From: Kushneria phosphatilytica
GTDB taxonomy: Bacteria > Pseudomonadota > Gammaproteobacteria > Pseudomonadales > Halomonadaceae
Direction of reading: 5' to 3'
Assembly: GCF_008247605.1 (NCBI RefSeq)
Contig: NZ_CP043420.1
Coordinates: forward strand, 1,488,001 to 1,552,000
DNA length: 64,000 nt
Part shown: in pieces, positions 49,836-60,659 of the stretch
Layout of the letters: every line of letters starts with the position of its first letter
Position numbering within the stretch: position 1 is the stretch's first letter
Program-made: the position numbers and the translations under genes
Notes under the pieces: generated by a model
Databases searched by the model: none
Seen by the model: the letters and a program-made list of their open reading frames with translations, nothing else
Told to the model about the DNA's origin: nothing

Positions 49836-51425
49836 TCAGTGCCGGAAGTGGCGCATGCCGGTAAAGACCATGGTCATGCCGGCTTCATTGGCGGCGGTAA
49901 TCACTTCCTCATCGCGCACCGAGCCACCCGGCTGGATCACGGCAGTGACACCGACGGCGGCGGCGTTATCGATCCCATCCCGAAAGGGAAAGAACGCATC
50001 CGATGCCATGACAGAGCCACGCACTTCGAGCCCGGCCTGCTCGGCTTTGATCGCGGCAATGCGTGCCGAGTTGACCCGACTCATCTGACCGGCACCGACG
50101 CCCACGGTCTGGCCGTTACGGGCATAGACAATGGCATTGGATTTGACGAATTTGGCGACCCGCCAGGCAAAGAGCAGGTCATCAAGCTCCTGTTCGCTGG
50201 GCGCACGGTCGGTGACCACCTTCAGATCTTCTCGCCGGATGGTGCCAATGTCGCGACTCTGCACCAGCAGGCCGCCGCTCACTCGCTTGTAATCGACATC
50301 CGGTGTGCGTTCGTTCGGCCACTCACCGCACTCCAGCAGGCGCACGTTCTTTTTGACCGCCACAGCTTCGCGTGCTGCCTGGCTGATACGGGGAGCAATG
50401 ATGACTTCAACAAACTGGCGTTCGACAATTCGGCGGGCCGTTTCGCCATCCAGTTCACGGTTGAAGGCGATGATACCACCAAAGGCAGACTCGCTATCGG
50501 TCGCGAAAGCCAGTTCATAGGCCTGAGCAAGGCTGCCTTCGACACTGATCCCGACCCCACAGGGGTTTGCGTGTTTGACGATGACGCAGGCAGCATCATC
50601 GAAACTCTTGACGCACTCGAGCGCGGCATCGGTGTCGGCCACGTTGTTGTAGGAAAGGGCCTTGCCCTGTAACTGCTCGGCGGTGGCCACACAAGCTTCA
50701 GGCGCTTCTCGATCGACATAGAAGGCCGCCTGCTGGTGCGGGTTCTCACCATAGCGCATGCTCTGGCGCTTGTAGTACTGGGTGGTCCAGGTGCGTGGCA
50801 TGTCGTCTTCTTCCACCCGGCGTCCCAGATAGCGGGAGATGGCTGCATCATAACCGGCGGTATGCTCAAAGGCGCGCACGGCAAGATCGAATCGCAGGGA
50901 GGCATCGACGCCATTTTCATGACGATCCATGCTTTCGAGCACTCTGGCATGATCGTCGGACGACACCACGATGGTAGTGTAGGCATGATTCTTGGCGCAG
51001 GCTCGCACCATGGTAGGTCCGCCAATATCGATATTCTCGATCGCTTCTTCGAGACTGCAATCGGGCCGGGCCACGGTTGCCTCGAAAGGGTAAAGATTGA
51101 CCACCACCATGTCGATCGGCGGGATATCATGCTCTTTCATGACCGCGTCATCTTCACCACGCCGGCCCAGGATGCCGCCATGAATACGCGGATGCAGGGT
51201 CTTGACGCGGCCATCCATGATCTCTGGAAAGCCGGTGTATTCGGAGACCTCGGTAACTTCGATATCGTTGTCGCGCAACAGACGAAAGGTGCCGCCGGTA
51301 GAGAGTAGTTCAACGCCCCGAGTGCGCAGGGCACGTGCAAATTCGACGATACCGGTCTTGTCGGAGACGCTGATCAGTGCGCGACGCACGGGCGTCGTGG
51401 CGGAAACGGAAGAGGCGTCGGCCAT
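49836..51425 (-). CDS. purH: bifunctional AICAR formyltransferase / IMP cyclohydrolase
   Basis: 529 residues. N-terminal MGS-like cyclohydrolase (about 15-160, [40 protein letters not shown]) and C-terminal formyltransferase ([20 protein letters not shown] and [20 protein letters not shown]). Catalyses the last two steps of IMP synthesis. Start at [11 protein letters not shown]. It lies downstream of fis. Confidence 0.96.
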   Translation of the reverse strand: MADASSVSATTPVRRALISVSDKTGIVEFARALRTRGVELLSTGGTFRLLRDNDIEVTEVSEYTGFPEIMDGRVKTLHPRIHGGILGRRGEDDAVMKEHDIPPIDMVVVNLYPFEATVARPDCSLEEAIENIDIGGPTMVRACAKNHAYTTIVVSSDDHARVLESMDRHENGVDASLRFDLAVRAFEHTAGYDAAISRYLGRRVEEDDMPRTWTTQYYKRQSMRYGENPHQQAAFYVDREAPEACVATAEQLQGKALSYNNVADTDAALECVKSFDDAACVIVKHANPCGVGISVEGSLAQAYELAFATDSESAFGGIIAFNRELDGETARRIVERQFVEVIIAPRISQAAREAVAVKKNVRLLECGEWPNERTPDVDYKRVSGGLLVQSRDIGTIRREDLKVVTDRAPSEQELDDLLFAWRVAKFVKSNAIVYARNGQTVGVGAGQMSRVNSARIAAIKAEQAGLEVRGSVMASDAFFPFRDGIDNAAAVGVTAVIQPGGSVRDEEVITAANEAGMTMVFTGMRHFRH

Positions 51426-51527
51426 GGCGTGAATCCGTTGTTCGTGGTGGTCGGGAAGGGGTGGCATGTATTGTAACAACAGGGCGATCCATGGGACCGG
51501 CTGACCGAGCCAGCCGGCGCATCCGCT

Positions 51528-51824
51528 TCAGATCAGATCGTACTGCTTGAGTTTCTTGCGCAGGGTGCCGCGATTAAGGCCCAGCATACTGGAGGCCTGT
51601 GTCTGGTTGCCATTGGTATAGACCATGACGGAGCGCAACAGAGGGGCTTCGACCTCGGCCAGTACCATGGGGTAAAGGTCGGTCACGGCTTCGCCGTCGA
51701 GATGGTCGAAATAGCGGGTCATGGCGCGCTCGACAGCTTCGCGCAGGGTCTGCGCCTCGGGAGCTGCCGTGGATGACTCCTGTCTCATCCGATCATTGGT
51801 GGTCAGGGCATATTCAGTGGTCAT
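51528..51824 (-). CDS. fis: Fis nucleoid protein
   Basis: 98 residues, exactly the E. coli length. C-terminal factor-for-inversion [23 protein letters not shown] and KKLKQYDLI. Architectural DNA-binding protein that controls stable RNA genes and recombination. Starts within the dusB stop (4-base overlap), the conserved dusB-fis operon. Confidence 0.96.
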   Translation of the reverse strand: MTTEYALTTNDRMRQESSTAAPEAQTLREAVERAMTRYFDHLDGEAVTDLYPMVLAEVEAPLLRSVMVYTNGNQTQASSMLGLNRGTLRKKLKQYDLI

Positions 51825-52834
51825 GCTGCACGAGTTCCCTTGGTTGCGGCACGCGCCCGCGTGCCGGCGAATAGCCGGGCGAGAAATCGGTGCTGCTCGT
51901 CTGGCGTCGTCAGGCTGTTGAAGGATTGCCGCAGCGAGTCGTCATGCATGCCGGATGCCAGATACCAGCCGATATGCTTGCGAGCGATGCGGACTCCCAT
52001 GTACTCCCCGTAATGTTCATGAAGCGCATCAAGGTGAGTGCCCATGACACGGCATCGCTCATCGTCATCCGGGGGCGCCAGATGATGACCGGTGCGCAGG
52101 TAGTGTTCGATCTCACGGAATATCCAGGGGTTACCCTGGGCTCCCCGACCGATCAACAAAGCGTCGGCGCCAGTGTAATCAAGCACTTCGCGGGCTCGCT
52201 CGGGATGGTCGATATCTCCGTTGGCGAAGACCGGAATACTCAGCTGCGACTTGATTTCAGCGATGGTGTCGTACTCGGCACTGCCATTATAGCGCTGTTC
52301 GCGCGTCCGGCCGTGGACAGCCAGGGCGGCAATCCCGTTCGCTTCGGCAAGACGTGCGATGGTCAATGCATTACGGCTGTTCTCACACCAGCCGGTACGG
52401 ATCTTCAGGGTGACGGGGATATCCACGGCGGCCACGACCGCGGCGAGAATCTCCGCGACCAGTGGTTCATCACGCATCAGTGCCGAACCGGCGGCCTTGT
52501 TGCAGACCTTCTTGGCCGGACAGCCCATGTTGATATCGATGATATCGGCGCCATGATCGGCATTGATGCGTGCCGCTTCAGCCAGCATGGCGGCGTCACC
52601 ACCGGCAATCTGAACGCTGCGTGGCCCCTGCTCACCCCGATGATCCAGCCTGAGTCGAGACTTCGGCGTATGCCACAGGCGCTTGTCGGCTGTCACCATT
52701 TCCGACACCACCAGAGCCGCGCCCAGCCGTCGGCAAAGCTGCCGAAAGGGGCGGTCGGTAACACCGGCCATGGGGGCCAGAATAGCGCGTCCGGACAGCT
52801 CATGCTGGCCGATACGAGGCAGACACTGAGTCAT
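51821..52834 (-). CDS. dusB: tRNA-dihydrouridine synthase B
   Basis: 337 residues from [35 protein letters not shown], then [19 protein letters not shown] with the catalytic Cys, and FMN-binding [10 protein letters not shown] and [11 protein letters not shown]. Reduces uridine in the tRNA D-loop. In-frame ATGs at 52900 and 52924 also lack good ribosome sites, so the start is the least certain part. Confidence 0.93.
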   Translation of the reverse strand: MTQCLPRIGQHELSGRAILAPMAGVTDRPFRQLCRRLGAALVVSEMVTADKRLWHTPKSRLRLDHRGEQGPRSVQIAGGDAAMLAEAARINADHGADIIDINMGCPAKKVCNKAAGSALMRDEPLVAEILAAVVAAVDIPVTLKIRTGWCENSRNALTIARLAEANGIAALAVHGRTREQRYNGSAEYDTIAEIKSQLSIPVFANGDIDHPERAREVLDYTGADALLIGRGAQGNPWIFREIEHYLRTGHHLAPPDDDERCRVMGTHLDALHEHYGEYMGVRIARKHIGWYLASGMHDDSLRQSFNSLTTPDEQHRFLARLFAGTRARAATKGTRAA

Positions 52835-52924
52835 GGAGTCGGGCTTTGCGGGAAGAGGAGGCACATGATAACGGTACGGGGGCGCTTCTTGAAGAACCAT
52901 TAAAGGATGATTCGATACTGTCAT

Positions 52925-52958
52925 GGCAACCGTCGGTTACCTCATGTTGACGGTTGCC
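52925..52958 (-). promoter_or_regulatory. 10-bp hairpin upstream of dusB-fis
   Basis: GGCAACCGTC and GACGGTTGCC separated by 14 bases, between prmA and dusB. It may be a terminator for prmA without a strong T-run or part of the dusB leader. Confidence 0.45.
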
Positions 52959-52969
52959 TTGACGCGGGA

Positions 52970-53881
52970 TCAGGCAGGGCGGTAACCGTCGAGACGTACC
53001 CATCCTTCCTGTTCCGTGGGCTCATGCATGATCAGCCCCTGCTCACGATAGGCCTCAAGCACACTCTCGGCCTGATGAACAAGAATGCCCGACAGCGCAA
53101 TGCGGCCGCCGGGTGCAACAGCATTGGCAATGGTATCAGCCAACTCGATCAAGGGGGTTGCCAGAATATTGGCAAGCACCACGGCATGAGGGGTGGCAGG
53201 GGCCTGTTCGGGCAGGTGAAGCTCGAAGTCGTCATCTTCGATGTCATTGCGCCGAGCATTGTCGCGACTGGCCTGCAAGGCCTGAGGATCGATATCGGTT
53301 CCGATGGCGTGGCGAGCCCCCAGCTTGAGCGCCGCAATGGCCAGAATGCCTGAGCCACAGCCGATATCCATGATGTCGATATTGTCGAGTCCGCCGTTGT
53401 CGGCCAGTTCATCGAGCCAGCGCAGGCAGAGCGCCGTAGTCGGATGGGTGCCGGTACCAAAGGCAAGGCCTGGATCGAGCAGCAGATTGACCCCTTCGGG
53501 GTCGGGCGCCTCGAACCAGCTGGGGACGATCCACAATCGCCGACCCATCTGCAGCGGGGCGAAGCCATCCATCCATTCGCGACTCCAGTCGCGATCCTCG
53601 AGCACGTCGTATTCGATTTCAGGGCAGGGCTCTTCGGCCGCCTGCTTTGCCCAGGCGCGAGCGACGCGCTCGAGCATGGCCTGTACGTCTTCCAGGTCGT
53701 CGTAGAGACCAGTCAGCACGGTCTGCTGCCACAATGGTGTAGTCCCGCGTTCGGGCTCGAAAACGGGGTCATCAACGGCATCTTCGAGTGTGATGGCGCT
53801 GGCCCCTTCGGCGGTCAGCAGTTCCTCGAGCAGTTCGGCATTGTCTGGAGAGACATGTGCCTTGAGTTGCAGCCAGGCCAT
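52970..53881 (-). CDS. prmA: ribosomal protein L11 methyltransferase
   Basis: 303 residues. Starts MAWLQLKAHVSPDNAELLEE; SAM-binding DIGCGSGILAIAALKLGA and VLANILATPLIEL are PrmA motifs. Trimethylates L11. In the usual accBC-prmA-dusB-fis order. Confidence 0.95.
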   Translation of the reverse strand: MAWLQLKAHVSPDNAELLEELLTAEGASAITLEDAVDDPVFEPERGTTPLWQQTVLTGLYDDLEDVQAMLERVARAWAKQAAEEPCPEIEYDVLEDRDWSREWMDGFAPLQMGRRLWIVPSWFEAPDPEGVNLLLDPGLAFGTGTHPTTALCLRWLDELADNGGLDNIDIMDIGCGSGILAIAALKLGARHAIGTDIDPQALQASRDNARRNDIEDDDFELHLPEQAPATPHAVVLANILATPLIELADTIANAVAPGGRIALSGILVHQAESVLEAYREQGLIMHEPTEQEGWVRLDGYRPA

Positions 53882-53908
53882 GGCAGTATCCTGTCGCCGT
53901 TGGTGAAA

Positions 53909-53946
53909 GTTGAAAAGAAAACGGAGGCGAGCATGTCGCCTCCGTT
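53909..53946 (-). terminator. rho-independent terminator after accC
   Basis: 11-base arms (AACGGAGGCGA and TCGCCTCCGTT) with a 5-base loop; on the minus strand followed by TTTCTTTTCAAC. Separates accBC from prmA. Confidence 0.8.
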
Positions 53947-53970
53947 ACCGGTCGTCATGAACGCCGAGTG

Positions 53971-55314
53971 TTACTGGATTCCGAGTTTGTGCTCAAGATA
54001 GTGGATATTGACGCCACCTTCCCGGAAAGCCGGATCGCGGACCAGATCCTTGTGCAGATCGGTATTGGTCTTGATCCCTTCCACCAGCAGCTCGTCCAGG
54101 GCGTTGCGCATGCGCGTCAGGGCGCTCTCGCGATTCTCACCCCAGGTGATCAGCTTGCCGATCAGCGAGTCATAGCTTGGAGGCACGGTATAGCCGGTAT
54201 ACATGTGCGAATCCATGCGTACGCCCAGCCCACCCGGGGCATGATAGAACTCGATACGACCGGGAGAGGGCATGAAGGTACGAGCGTCTTCGGCGTTGAT
54301 GCGACACTCAAAGGAGTGGCCGAGTACGGTGACATCTTCCTGTCTGATCGACAGCGGCATGCCTGAGGCGATCTTGAGCTGCTCCTTGACGATGTCCACA
54401 CCCGTAACCATTTCGGTAACCGGGTGCTCGACCTGTACGCGGGTATTCATCTCGATAAAGAAATACTCGCCATTCTCATAGAGGAACTCGAAAGTACCGG
54501 CGCCGCGATAGCCGATTTCGATACAGGCATCGACACACGCCTTGAGTACCTTCTGGCGCGCTTCTTCATCCACGTGGGGCGCAGGCGCCTCCTCGAGCAC
54601 CTTCTGGTGCCGGCGCTGCAGTGAGCAGTCGCGATCATAAAGATGAATCGCATTGCCCTGTCCATCAGCGAGTACCTGCACTTCGATATGACGGGGGCGC
54701 TCGAGATATTTCTCCATATAGACGACATCGCTGCCGAAGGCGGCATTGGCCTCCGAGCGAGTGATGGCGACCGAGGACACCAGCTGTGCTTCGTCACGTA
54801 CCACGCGCATGCCGCGACCGCCGCCGCCGGCTGCCGCCTTGATCATGACCGGGAAACCGATACGGCGGGCGATGGCGACGACTTCGTCGTCATTGTCGGG
54901 CAGCGGGCCGTTCGAGCCAGGCACTGTCGGGACGCCAGCCTGCTTCATGGCTTCAATGGCCGAAACCTTATCACCCATCATGCGGATGACATCGGCCGTG
55001 GGCCCGACGAAGACAAAGCCGGAACGTTCAACCTGTTCGGCAAAGTTGGCGTTTTCCGAGAGGAAGCCGTAACCGGGGTGGATGGCGGTCGAGTCGGTCA
55101 CTTCGGCGGCCGAGATCAGGGCCGGGATGTTGAGATAGGATCCGGGTGAAGGCGTCGGACCGATACAGACAGCTTCATCAGCCAGACGAACATGAATCAG
55201 ATCACGGTCGACCTTGGAGTGGGCGGCTACCGTGCGAATGCCCAGTTCCTTGCAGGCACGCAGGATGCGCAGTGCAATCTCGCCACGGTTGGCGATGAGT
55301 ACCTTTTCCAGCAT
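53971..55314 (-). CDS. accC: acetyl-CoA carboxylase biotin carboxylase subunit
   Basis: 447 residues. [36 protein letters not shown] (ATP-grasp glycine loop), and [19 protein letters not shown]. Carboxylates the biotin of AccB using ATP and bicarbonate. ATG at 55314, 6 bases inside an alternative GTG; 12 bp after accB. Confidence 0.96.
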   Translation of the reverse strand: MLEKVLIANRGEIALRILRACKELGIRTVAAHSKVDRDLIHVRLADEAVCIGPTPSPGSYLNIPALISAAEVTDSTAIHPGYGFLSENANFAEQVERSGFVFVGPTADVIRMMGDKVSAIEAMKQAGVPTVPGSNGPLPDNDDEVVAIARRIGFPVMIKAAAGGGGRGMRVVRDEAQLVSSVAITRSEANAAFGSDVVYMEKYLERPRHIEVQVLADGQGNAIHLYDRDCSLQRRHQKVLEEAPAPHVDEEARQKVLKACVDACIEIGYRGAGTFEFLYENGEYFFIEMNTRVQVEHPVTEMVTGVDIVKEQLKIASGMPLSIRQEDVTVLGHSFECRINAEDARTFMPSPGRIEFYHAPGGLGVRMDSHMYTGYTVPPSYDSLIGKLITWGENRESALTRMRNALDELLVEGIKTNTDLHKDLVRDPAFREGGVNIHYLEHKLGIQ

Positions 55315-55326
55315 GGTCACATTCCG

Positions 55327-55803
55327 TCAGGCAATGATGAGCATCGGCTGATCGAATTCGACCGGTTCGCCGTCCTCGACCAGAATGGATTCGATCACAC
55401 CGTCGTGATCGGCTTCGATCTGGTTCATCATCTTCATCGCTTCGACGATGCAGACCGTGTCGCCCTTGCGTACACGCTGGCCGACTTCGACAAAGGGCTT
55501 GGCGCCGGGGGCAGGTGAACGATAGAAGGTGCCGACCATGGGCGAGTTGACGCTATTGCCGGTGGGCGTTTCGGCGGGCGCTTCCTCGGCGGCTGCGGCT
55601 GGTGCTGCGCCCTGCTGAGGTGCGGCCTGTGGTGCCTGTGGCTGGGCCTGAGGATAGTAGCCCATTGGCTGCTGACCCATCGATGCCTGGCCGAGCAGAT
55701 TGCGGCTGATCCGAACGGATTCCTCGCCTTCCTGAATCTCGATTTCGCTGATGTTGGACTCTTCCAGCAGCTCGATCAGTTTCTTGACCTTGCGAATGTC
55801 CAT
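55327..55803 (-). CDS. accB: biotin carboxyl carrier protein
   Basis: 158 residues. N-terminal helix ([20 protein letters not shown]), Ala/Pro/Gln-rich linker (about 60-85), biotinyl domain with [11 protein letters not shown], the Lys being biotinylated. First gene of the accBC operon. Confidence 0.96.
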   Translation of the reverse strand: MDIRKVKKLIELLEESNISEIEIQEGEESVRISRNLLGQASMGQQPMGYYPQAQPQAPQAAPQQGAAPAAAAEEAPAETPTGNSVNSPMVGTFYRSPAPGAKPFVEVGQRVRKGDTVCIVEAMKMMNQIEADHDGVIESILVEDGEPVEFDQPMLIIA

Positions 55804-56075
55804 GTCGTTGTTCCGCTGATAGGTGACTGGTCGACCCCTGCCGCAAGACAGGGTCCGAATCTAAACGAGTAGCGTTGAACGCGATATGGGTCGCTGAAAA
55901 AGGATAGGCTGACGCTGTTAACCTGCCTTTTCGGCGACAAGATCACGTCACAATCAGGGACGTTGCCGTCCGGGTGCGATGTCGGCGGAGTTTGCCGAAA
56001 AAAAACTGTGCTGTCCAGCGCATGGGGAACAGTGTTTCGCGAGGTATGGACTCAACGTTCGCAAGCGGTGGAATG

Positions 56076-58037
56076 TTACTTCGCGGAAGTGTCCGGTACC
56101 GCGTCGAGCAGCCGTGCAAGCGCTTTGATACCGACTTCTCCCTGGGTACGCAGTGTTCTGCGTTCGCTGAAATGGCCGCTATGATCCACATCAAAGAATA
56201 GCAGTGCCGGAGGCCCGAACAGCTGGCGATTGCGCAGAATGGCCTGCCCGGCCGGATCGGTGACATCGGCCCTGATCAGAGTGAAACGATCGAGCTTTTC
56301 AGCCAGCCTGGCCGCGGGAAAAACATGGCGCTCCATTTCACGGCAACTGATACACCAGTCGGCGTAGATGTCCACCAGCGCAGGGCGGCCTTGCCTGGCG
56401 GCACGCTTCAGAGCTGCCTGTAAAGCCTCGGGAGAGGTAACGGTCGTGAATCGGGGAGCAGAGGGCTGCATCGCAGTGGAGGCCGCCGTGGGCGTCATCG
56501 GTGCCAATGGGCGCAACGGATCATCTGTGCCCCGGGCTGCACCGATGATACAGGCGATCCCCCACACCGTGACAGCCAGTGCCAGAGCCTGGCGCAGGCG
56601 CGGCCAGCCGGGGGGCGTATCGATACGCAGTGCACCCAGCCCAATACCAAGGCACAGCGCCAAAACGCCCCACAGCAGTACACTTGCCGAGGCCGGGAGC
56701 AGACGCTGTACAAGCCACAGGGCCAGGGCCAACATCAGCAGGGCAAAGGCATTGCGGACATGGCCCAGCCAGGCACCGCTGCGCGGTAGCCAACCGGCGC
56801 CCAGGGTGGCCACCAGGATCAGCGGGATACCCATGCCCAGGCCGAGGGCCAGCAGTGCCAGTCCACCGTGCAGGGCGTTGCCAGTGGTCGATAGATAGAC
56901 CATGGCGCCGGCCAGGGGCGCCGAGATGCAGGGTGAAACAACCAGTGTGGAGAGGGCGCCTGCCAGTATGGCGCCGCCCGGGCCAGCCTGTTGCAAACGA
57001 TGCTGGAGGCTGTGCAGTCCGTGGCGCAAGCGATGACCGGGAAGCGCAGGCAGTCTGAACCACTCCGCCAGCCAGCCGGCCAGCATGACAAGCAATAGAG
57101 AGACGCTGCCCAGCACCCAGGGTGACTGAAGGCGAGCCTGGAGATTGAACCCGGCACCAAAGAGACCGGTCAGCGTTCCCAGCAATGCATATGTTGATGC
57201 CATCCCCGCTACATAGCTGGCGGAGAGTAACAGTGCCCGTCCCCGGGTGGCATGCTGGCCCACCACAAGGGTGGTCACGATCGGTAGCATGGGAAGAACA
57301 CAGGGTGTGAAGGTCAATCCCAGACCGGCCAGCAGAAAAAGTACCAGCATCCATGGCAGGGAGGCGTCACTGAGCAGGGTCGTATAGTGATCGTTGGTTG
57401 TCGGGGTTGACTGTGCGGGAGGGGATGGTTCGGCAGTCGCCTGTGGAGCCGGCGTCTGGTGTATGGTGCCTTGTATCGGATCAATCCCGGGTGCGTGAGC
57501 AAATTCGGCGGGCGGCCGCTGTTCGTTGACGAGCAGCTGTTGATGCTGTGGGGGATAGCACAGCCCGGCTTCAGCACAGCCCTGATAGCTTAGCCGGATC
57601 TCCAGCAGGGCGGGATTGACGCCGGCATCCGCTTCGATCGGTGCACTCAGTACCACTCGATCACGGAAAATATGCACCTCGCCCATCCACTGATCCTGCT
57701 CACGCTCACCGGGCGGTAATTGCAGGGGGCCGAGACGCAGGCCGGGGGTGGCACTTTCCAGTGCGAAGCGGTGGCGATAGAGGTAGTAGCCATCGGCGCT
57801 CTGCATCCCGACCTGCACATGATTTTCATTGCGCCAGGCTCGGGCCTTGAAGGCTTGGTCGACGGGCAGGAAGTCGGGGTGTGATGACTCACCGAACCAG
57901 CGGCTCGAAGAAGAGGGGGCAGGGTTATCAGGAAAGGTGGACGAGACCGCCAGTGCTGTTGTGGCAAACAGCATCAGCATCCAGCCAAGCAGGGCAGAGA
58001 GTACCCAACCGGGACGTGGCATCTTGGGCTCCGGCAT
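56076..58037 (-). CDS. dsbD: thiol:disulfide interchange protein DsbD
   Basis: About 653 residues. Signal peptide (GWVLSALLGWMLMLFATTAL), periplasmic alpha domain with the Cys pair in CAEAGLCYPPQH, eight-helix beta domain with TFTPCVLPM and VVSPCISAP, thioredoxin-like gamma domain with DWCISCREME. Passes electrons from cytosolic thioredoxin to periplasmic DsbC/DsbG. ATG 58037 and 58022 are both possible. Confidence 0.93.
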   Translation of the reverse strand: MPEPKMPRPGWVLSALLGWMLMLFATTALAVSSTFPDNPAPSSSSRWFGESSHPDFLPVDQAFKARAWRNENHVQVGMQSADGYYLYRHRFALESATPGLRLGPLQLPPGEREQDQWMGEVHIFRDRVVLSAPIEADAGVNPALLEIRLSYQGCAEAGLCYPPQHQQLLVNEQRPPAEFAHAPGIDPIQGTIHQTPAPQATAEPSPPAQSTPTTNDHYTTLLSDASLPWMLVLFLLAGLGLTFTPCVLPMLPIVTTLVVGQHATRGRALLLSASYVAGMASTYALLGTLTGLFGAGFNLQARLQSPWVLGSVSLLLVMLAGWLAEWFRLPALPGHRLRHGLHSLQHRLQQAGPGGAILAGALSTLVVSPCISAPLAGAMVYLSTTGNALHGGLALLALGLGMGIPLILVATLGAGWLPRSGAWLGHVRNAFALLMLALALWLVQRLLPASASVLLWGVLALCLGIGLGALRIDTPPGWPRLRQALALAVTVWGIACIIGAARGTDDPLRPLAPMTPTAASTAMQPSAPRFTTVTSPEALQAALKRAARQGRPALVDIYADWCISCREMERHVFPAARLAEKLDRFTLIRADVTDPAGQAILRNRQLFGPPALLFFDVDHSGHFSERRTLRTQGEVGIKALARLLDAVPDTSAK

Positions 58038-58097
58038 TGAATCAGGCCGCAGGATAGCCGTCCGGCCGGCGCTTGACGAGTGTCGGGAAGCAACATT

Positions 58098-58122
58098 GCG
58101 CCCGGGGCTTGCTCCCGGGCGC
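58098..58122 (-). terminator. hairpin between ppa and dsbD
   Basis: GCGCCCGGG and CCCGGGCGC around a 7-base loop. Poor T-run, but placed right for the end of the ppa transcript. Confidence 0.5.
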
Positions 58123-58173
58123 AGTGCGTGACTGCCTGAACGCGACCTGTGCGGTCGGTTGGCGTCTATAGCC

Positions 58174-58713
58174 TTACTGCTGTTGTTCCTGCTCCCAGGC
58201 ACGAACAGCTTTTTCGACGGCCCGACGGGCTGCGTCAGCATTATCCCAGGAGTCGACCTTGACCCATTTGCCCTTTTCGAGATCCTTGTAATTCTCGAAA
58301 AAGTGAGCAATCTGCTGGCGCAGCAGCTCGGGCAGATCGGTAATTTCCTCGACGTCATCGTAGAGGCTGGTCAGCTTGCGGTGCGGCACGCAGATCAGTT
58401 TGGCATCTTCGCCGGCTTCATCACTCATGTTGAGGATGCCGACCGGGCGTGCCCGGATGACCGAACCGGCCTGGACCGGATAGGGTGTCACAACCAGGGC
58501 GTCCAGTGGATCGCCATCGTCAGCCAGGGTGTTGGAAATGAAACCGTAGTTGGCCGGATAGAACATGGGCGTCGCCATGAATCGGTCGACCATCACGGCA
58601 TCCAGTTCCTTGTCGATCTCATACTTGATCGGCGTATGGTTGGCAGGGATTTCGATCGCGATGTACAGATCATCGGGGATATCCTTGCCGGCAGGGAGCC
58701 TGTCGAAACTCAT
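58174..58713 (-). CDS. ppa: inorganic pyrophosphatase
   Basis: 179 residues, family I size. [29 protein letters not shown], and [15 protein letters not shown] carries the metal Asp residues. Hydrolyses PPi, driving biosynthesis; notable beside a PPi-type phosphofructokinase gene that uses the same molecule. Confidence 0.96.
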   Translation of the reverse strand: MSFDRLPAGKDIPDDLYIAIEIPANHTPIKYEIDKELDAVMVDRFMATPMFYPANYGFISNTLADDGDPLDALVVTPYPVQAGSVIRARPVGILNMSDEAGEDAKLICVPHRKLTSLYDDVEEITDLPELLRQQIAHFFENYKDLEKGKWVKVDSWDNADAARRAVEKAVRAWEQEQQQ

Positions 58714-58871
58714 TGAGTGAGTCCTTGCATTGCGGGTTGATGGTCTTAAAGGCGAGAATCCGTGAAATTATACGAACTGGGTTGTGCGATTACCAATACG
58801 GGTCCAGGCCTATCGTCATCTTCGCATAGTGCGTCGAAGGTCGTGGCGGGCACGGTGTCACAGGGGGTTAC

Positions 58872-60617
58872 GTGGAGAATGAACTGTCGCTGAGCTTCGG
58901 CCACGCCTTTGTTGCACCCGATCAGCGCCGCCATCGTTCATCGATGGCCGTACAAGTGCCGGACCAGCCGGCACAGCTTTCTGCCAAGGGTGGGTGTGCA
59001 GTGATTGCCGACTCCACCTGGCGCAATGCCATCGCTCGTCAGGCAGGCGACCTGTCGGTGCGTGGTTTTCTGGCCGATTATTTTTCGACGCCCGAACACT
59101 GGGATGTGAAGACTTCCGCAACGCGGGTGTTGCGCGCCCTGAATGGCTGGTGTTTCAGCCAGAGTCGCTTCGTAACCGGTGGCAGTTATGTCAGCTCGCT
59201 TTCTGCCGTGGTATTCCGGGGCGAAGAAGCGCATCTCTTTCATATGGGCGATACGCTGGTATTTCGGCTGCGCGGCGCGGAGTTCGAGCAACTCTCGCGT
59301 GATCATGTTACCGATCTCGGGGGCTATCGCTATCCCTCCCGGGCGTTGGGCATGGATGGCAGCATTGATATCGATTACCTGAGCATGCCACTCAAGCAGG
59401 GCGATATCTTCCTGTTCACGACCCAGGCCGTTCGGGGCACGCTATTGCCTTCGGACTATGTCCAGCTGATTCGGCAGAATGCCAGTGATCTCGATGCCGC
59501 TTGTGAGCGACTGGCACATTTCGCCAGCGAGCGTGCTCTGGATCGGGGGTATGGGGCCGAGGCGTTCTGTTTTCAGCTGGTGCGGGTGGATCGTTTACCG
59601 GAGCCCCATGGTGAGCCCGGTTTTCAGCGTTATGACACGCTGCCGATTCCATCGGAAATGGAGCCGGGTGATCGACTCGATGGGTTCGAGGTAGAGGCGG
59701 TGCTATCGCGCAATGCCAAGGCACGGGTTTACCGCGTGCGTGACATGGAGCGCGGCACGCGGCTGATCATGAAGGCACCCAGTCCGGAACTGTCACAGCG
59801 CAATGCTTACCTGGAACATTTCATGCTGCAGCACTGGGTTGCGAGCCGGGCGAAATCGCCATTTGTGGTCAAGGTGGTCGATCCGCCGCGTCCACGTCGC
59901 TATCTCTACTATCTGATGCGTGATGTCGGCGGTGTGACGCTGGATCAATGGCTGCAGACACACCCCGCTGCCGGGCTGGAGCAGCGTCTGGATATCGCCC
60001 GTCAGCTCGCCAAGGCAGTGCATTCGCTGCATCGACGTGAGCTGCTGCATCAGGCCATTCGACCGGAAAATGTCATGCTCGACCCGCATGAGCAGGTCGT
60101 GCTGATCGATTTTGGCGCCTGCTCGCGTCGCGAGGATGACATGCACGGAGAAGCGGTACGCCTGGCCCGCGAGGTGGGGCTTAGCGTACACAGTGCGCCC
60201 GAATACGCGCTGGAGAGTCAGGTCAGCCGGCGCAGCGACCAGTTTTCGCTGGCATCGACCATCTACTGGCTGCTCTCGGGAGAGCTTCCTTACGATTATC
60301 CGATGACGTCGCTGCGTCAGCCGGCCGAACTCTCGCAGCTCCGGTATCGCAGCATTCGTACCTTCAATCCGGCCATACCGAAGACGCTGGATGCGGCCCT
60401 GAAACGGGCACTGTCGCCACAGCGTGCGCTTCGCTATCGGCGGCTGTCGGAGTTTGTGCATGCATTGCGTCAGATGCCCGAAGAGGCTGATTCGAATGCC
60501 GATACCGCAAACGAAGCGTCATCACGGCGGCCCATCTGGCGGGAGCCGGCCAATCTCTGGCAGATGATCGCCGGTGTGCTGCTGCTGTTGCTGCTGCTTT
60601 CCTGGTGGCTGAATTGA
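58872..60617 (+). CDS. fused PP2C-like / Ser-Thr kinase-like membrane protein, degraded motifs
   Basis: 581 residues, GTG start. Residues 1-240 have the PP2C layout but the DGxxG motif is DSTWR (47-51) and the later DG motif is TTQAV (184-188); GDT (126-128) remains. Residues 265-530 have the kinase layout: Lys301 and DFG (413-415) stay, but the glycine loop reads LSRNAKARVY and HRDxKPxN reads HQAIRPEN (393-400), so the catalytic Asp is Ala. A C-terminal membrane helix (LWQMIAGVLLLLLLLSWWL) anchors it. Relatives are bifunctional phosphatase/kinases; this one is probably a signalling scaffold. Confidence 0.85.
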   Translation: MENELSLSFGHAFVAPDQRRHRSSMAVQVPDQPAQLSAKGGCAVIADSTWRNAIARQAGDLSVRGFLADYFSTPEHWDVKTSATRVLRALNGWCFSQSRFVTGGSYVSSLSAVVFRGEEAHLFHMGDTLVFRLRGAEFEQLSRDHVTDLGGYRYPSRALGMDGSIDIDYLSMPLKQGDIFLFTTQAVRGTLLPSDYVQLIRQNASDLDAACERLAHFASERALDRGYGAEAFCFQLVRVDRLPEPHGEPGFQRYDTLPIPSEMEPGDRLDGFEVEAVLSRNAKARVYRVRDMERGTRLIMKAPSPELSQRNAYLEHFMLQHWVASRAKSPFVVKVVDPPRPRRYLYYLMRDVGGVTLDQWLQTHPAAGLEQRLDIARQLAKAVHSLHRRELLHQAIRPENVMLDPHEQVVLIDFGACSRREDDMHGEAVRLAREVGLSVHSAPEYALESQVSRRSDQFSLASTIYWLLSGELPYDYPMTSLRQPAELSQLRYRSIRTFNPAIPKTLDAALKRALSPQRALRYRRLSEFVHALRQMPEEADSNADTANEASSRRPIWREPANLWQMIAGVLLLLLLLSWWLN

Positions 60618-60618
60618 T

Positions 60619-60648
60619 AAAGGGCCCGGCCGGATGGCCGGGCCCTTT
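60619..60648. terminator. bidirectional terminator
   Basis: Perfect 13-base arms (AAAGGGCCCGGCC and GGCCGGGCCCTTT) around GGAT, between convergent genes. Confidence 0.85.
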
Positions 60649-60659
60649 ACTCTAGCGCG

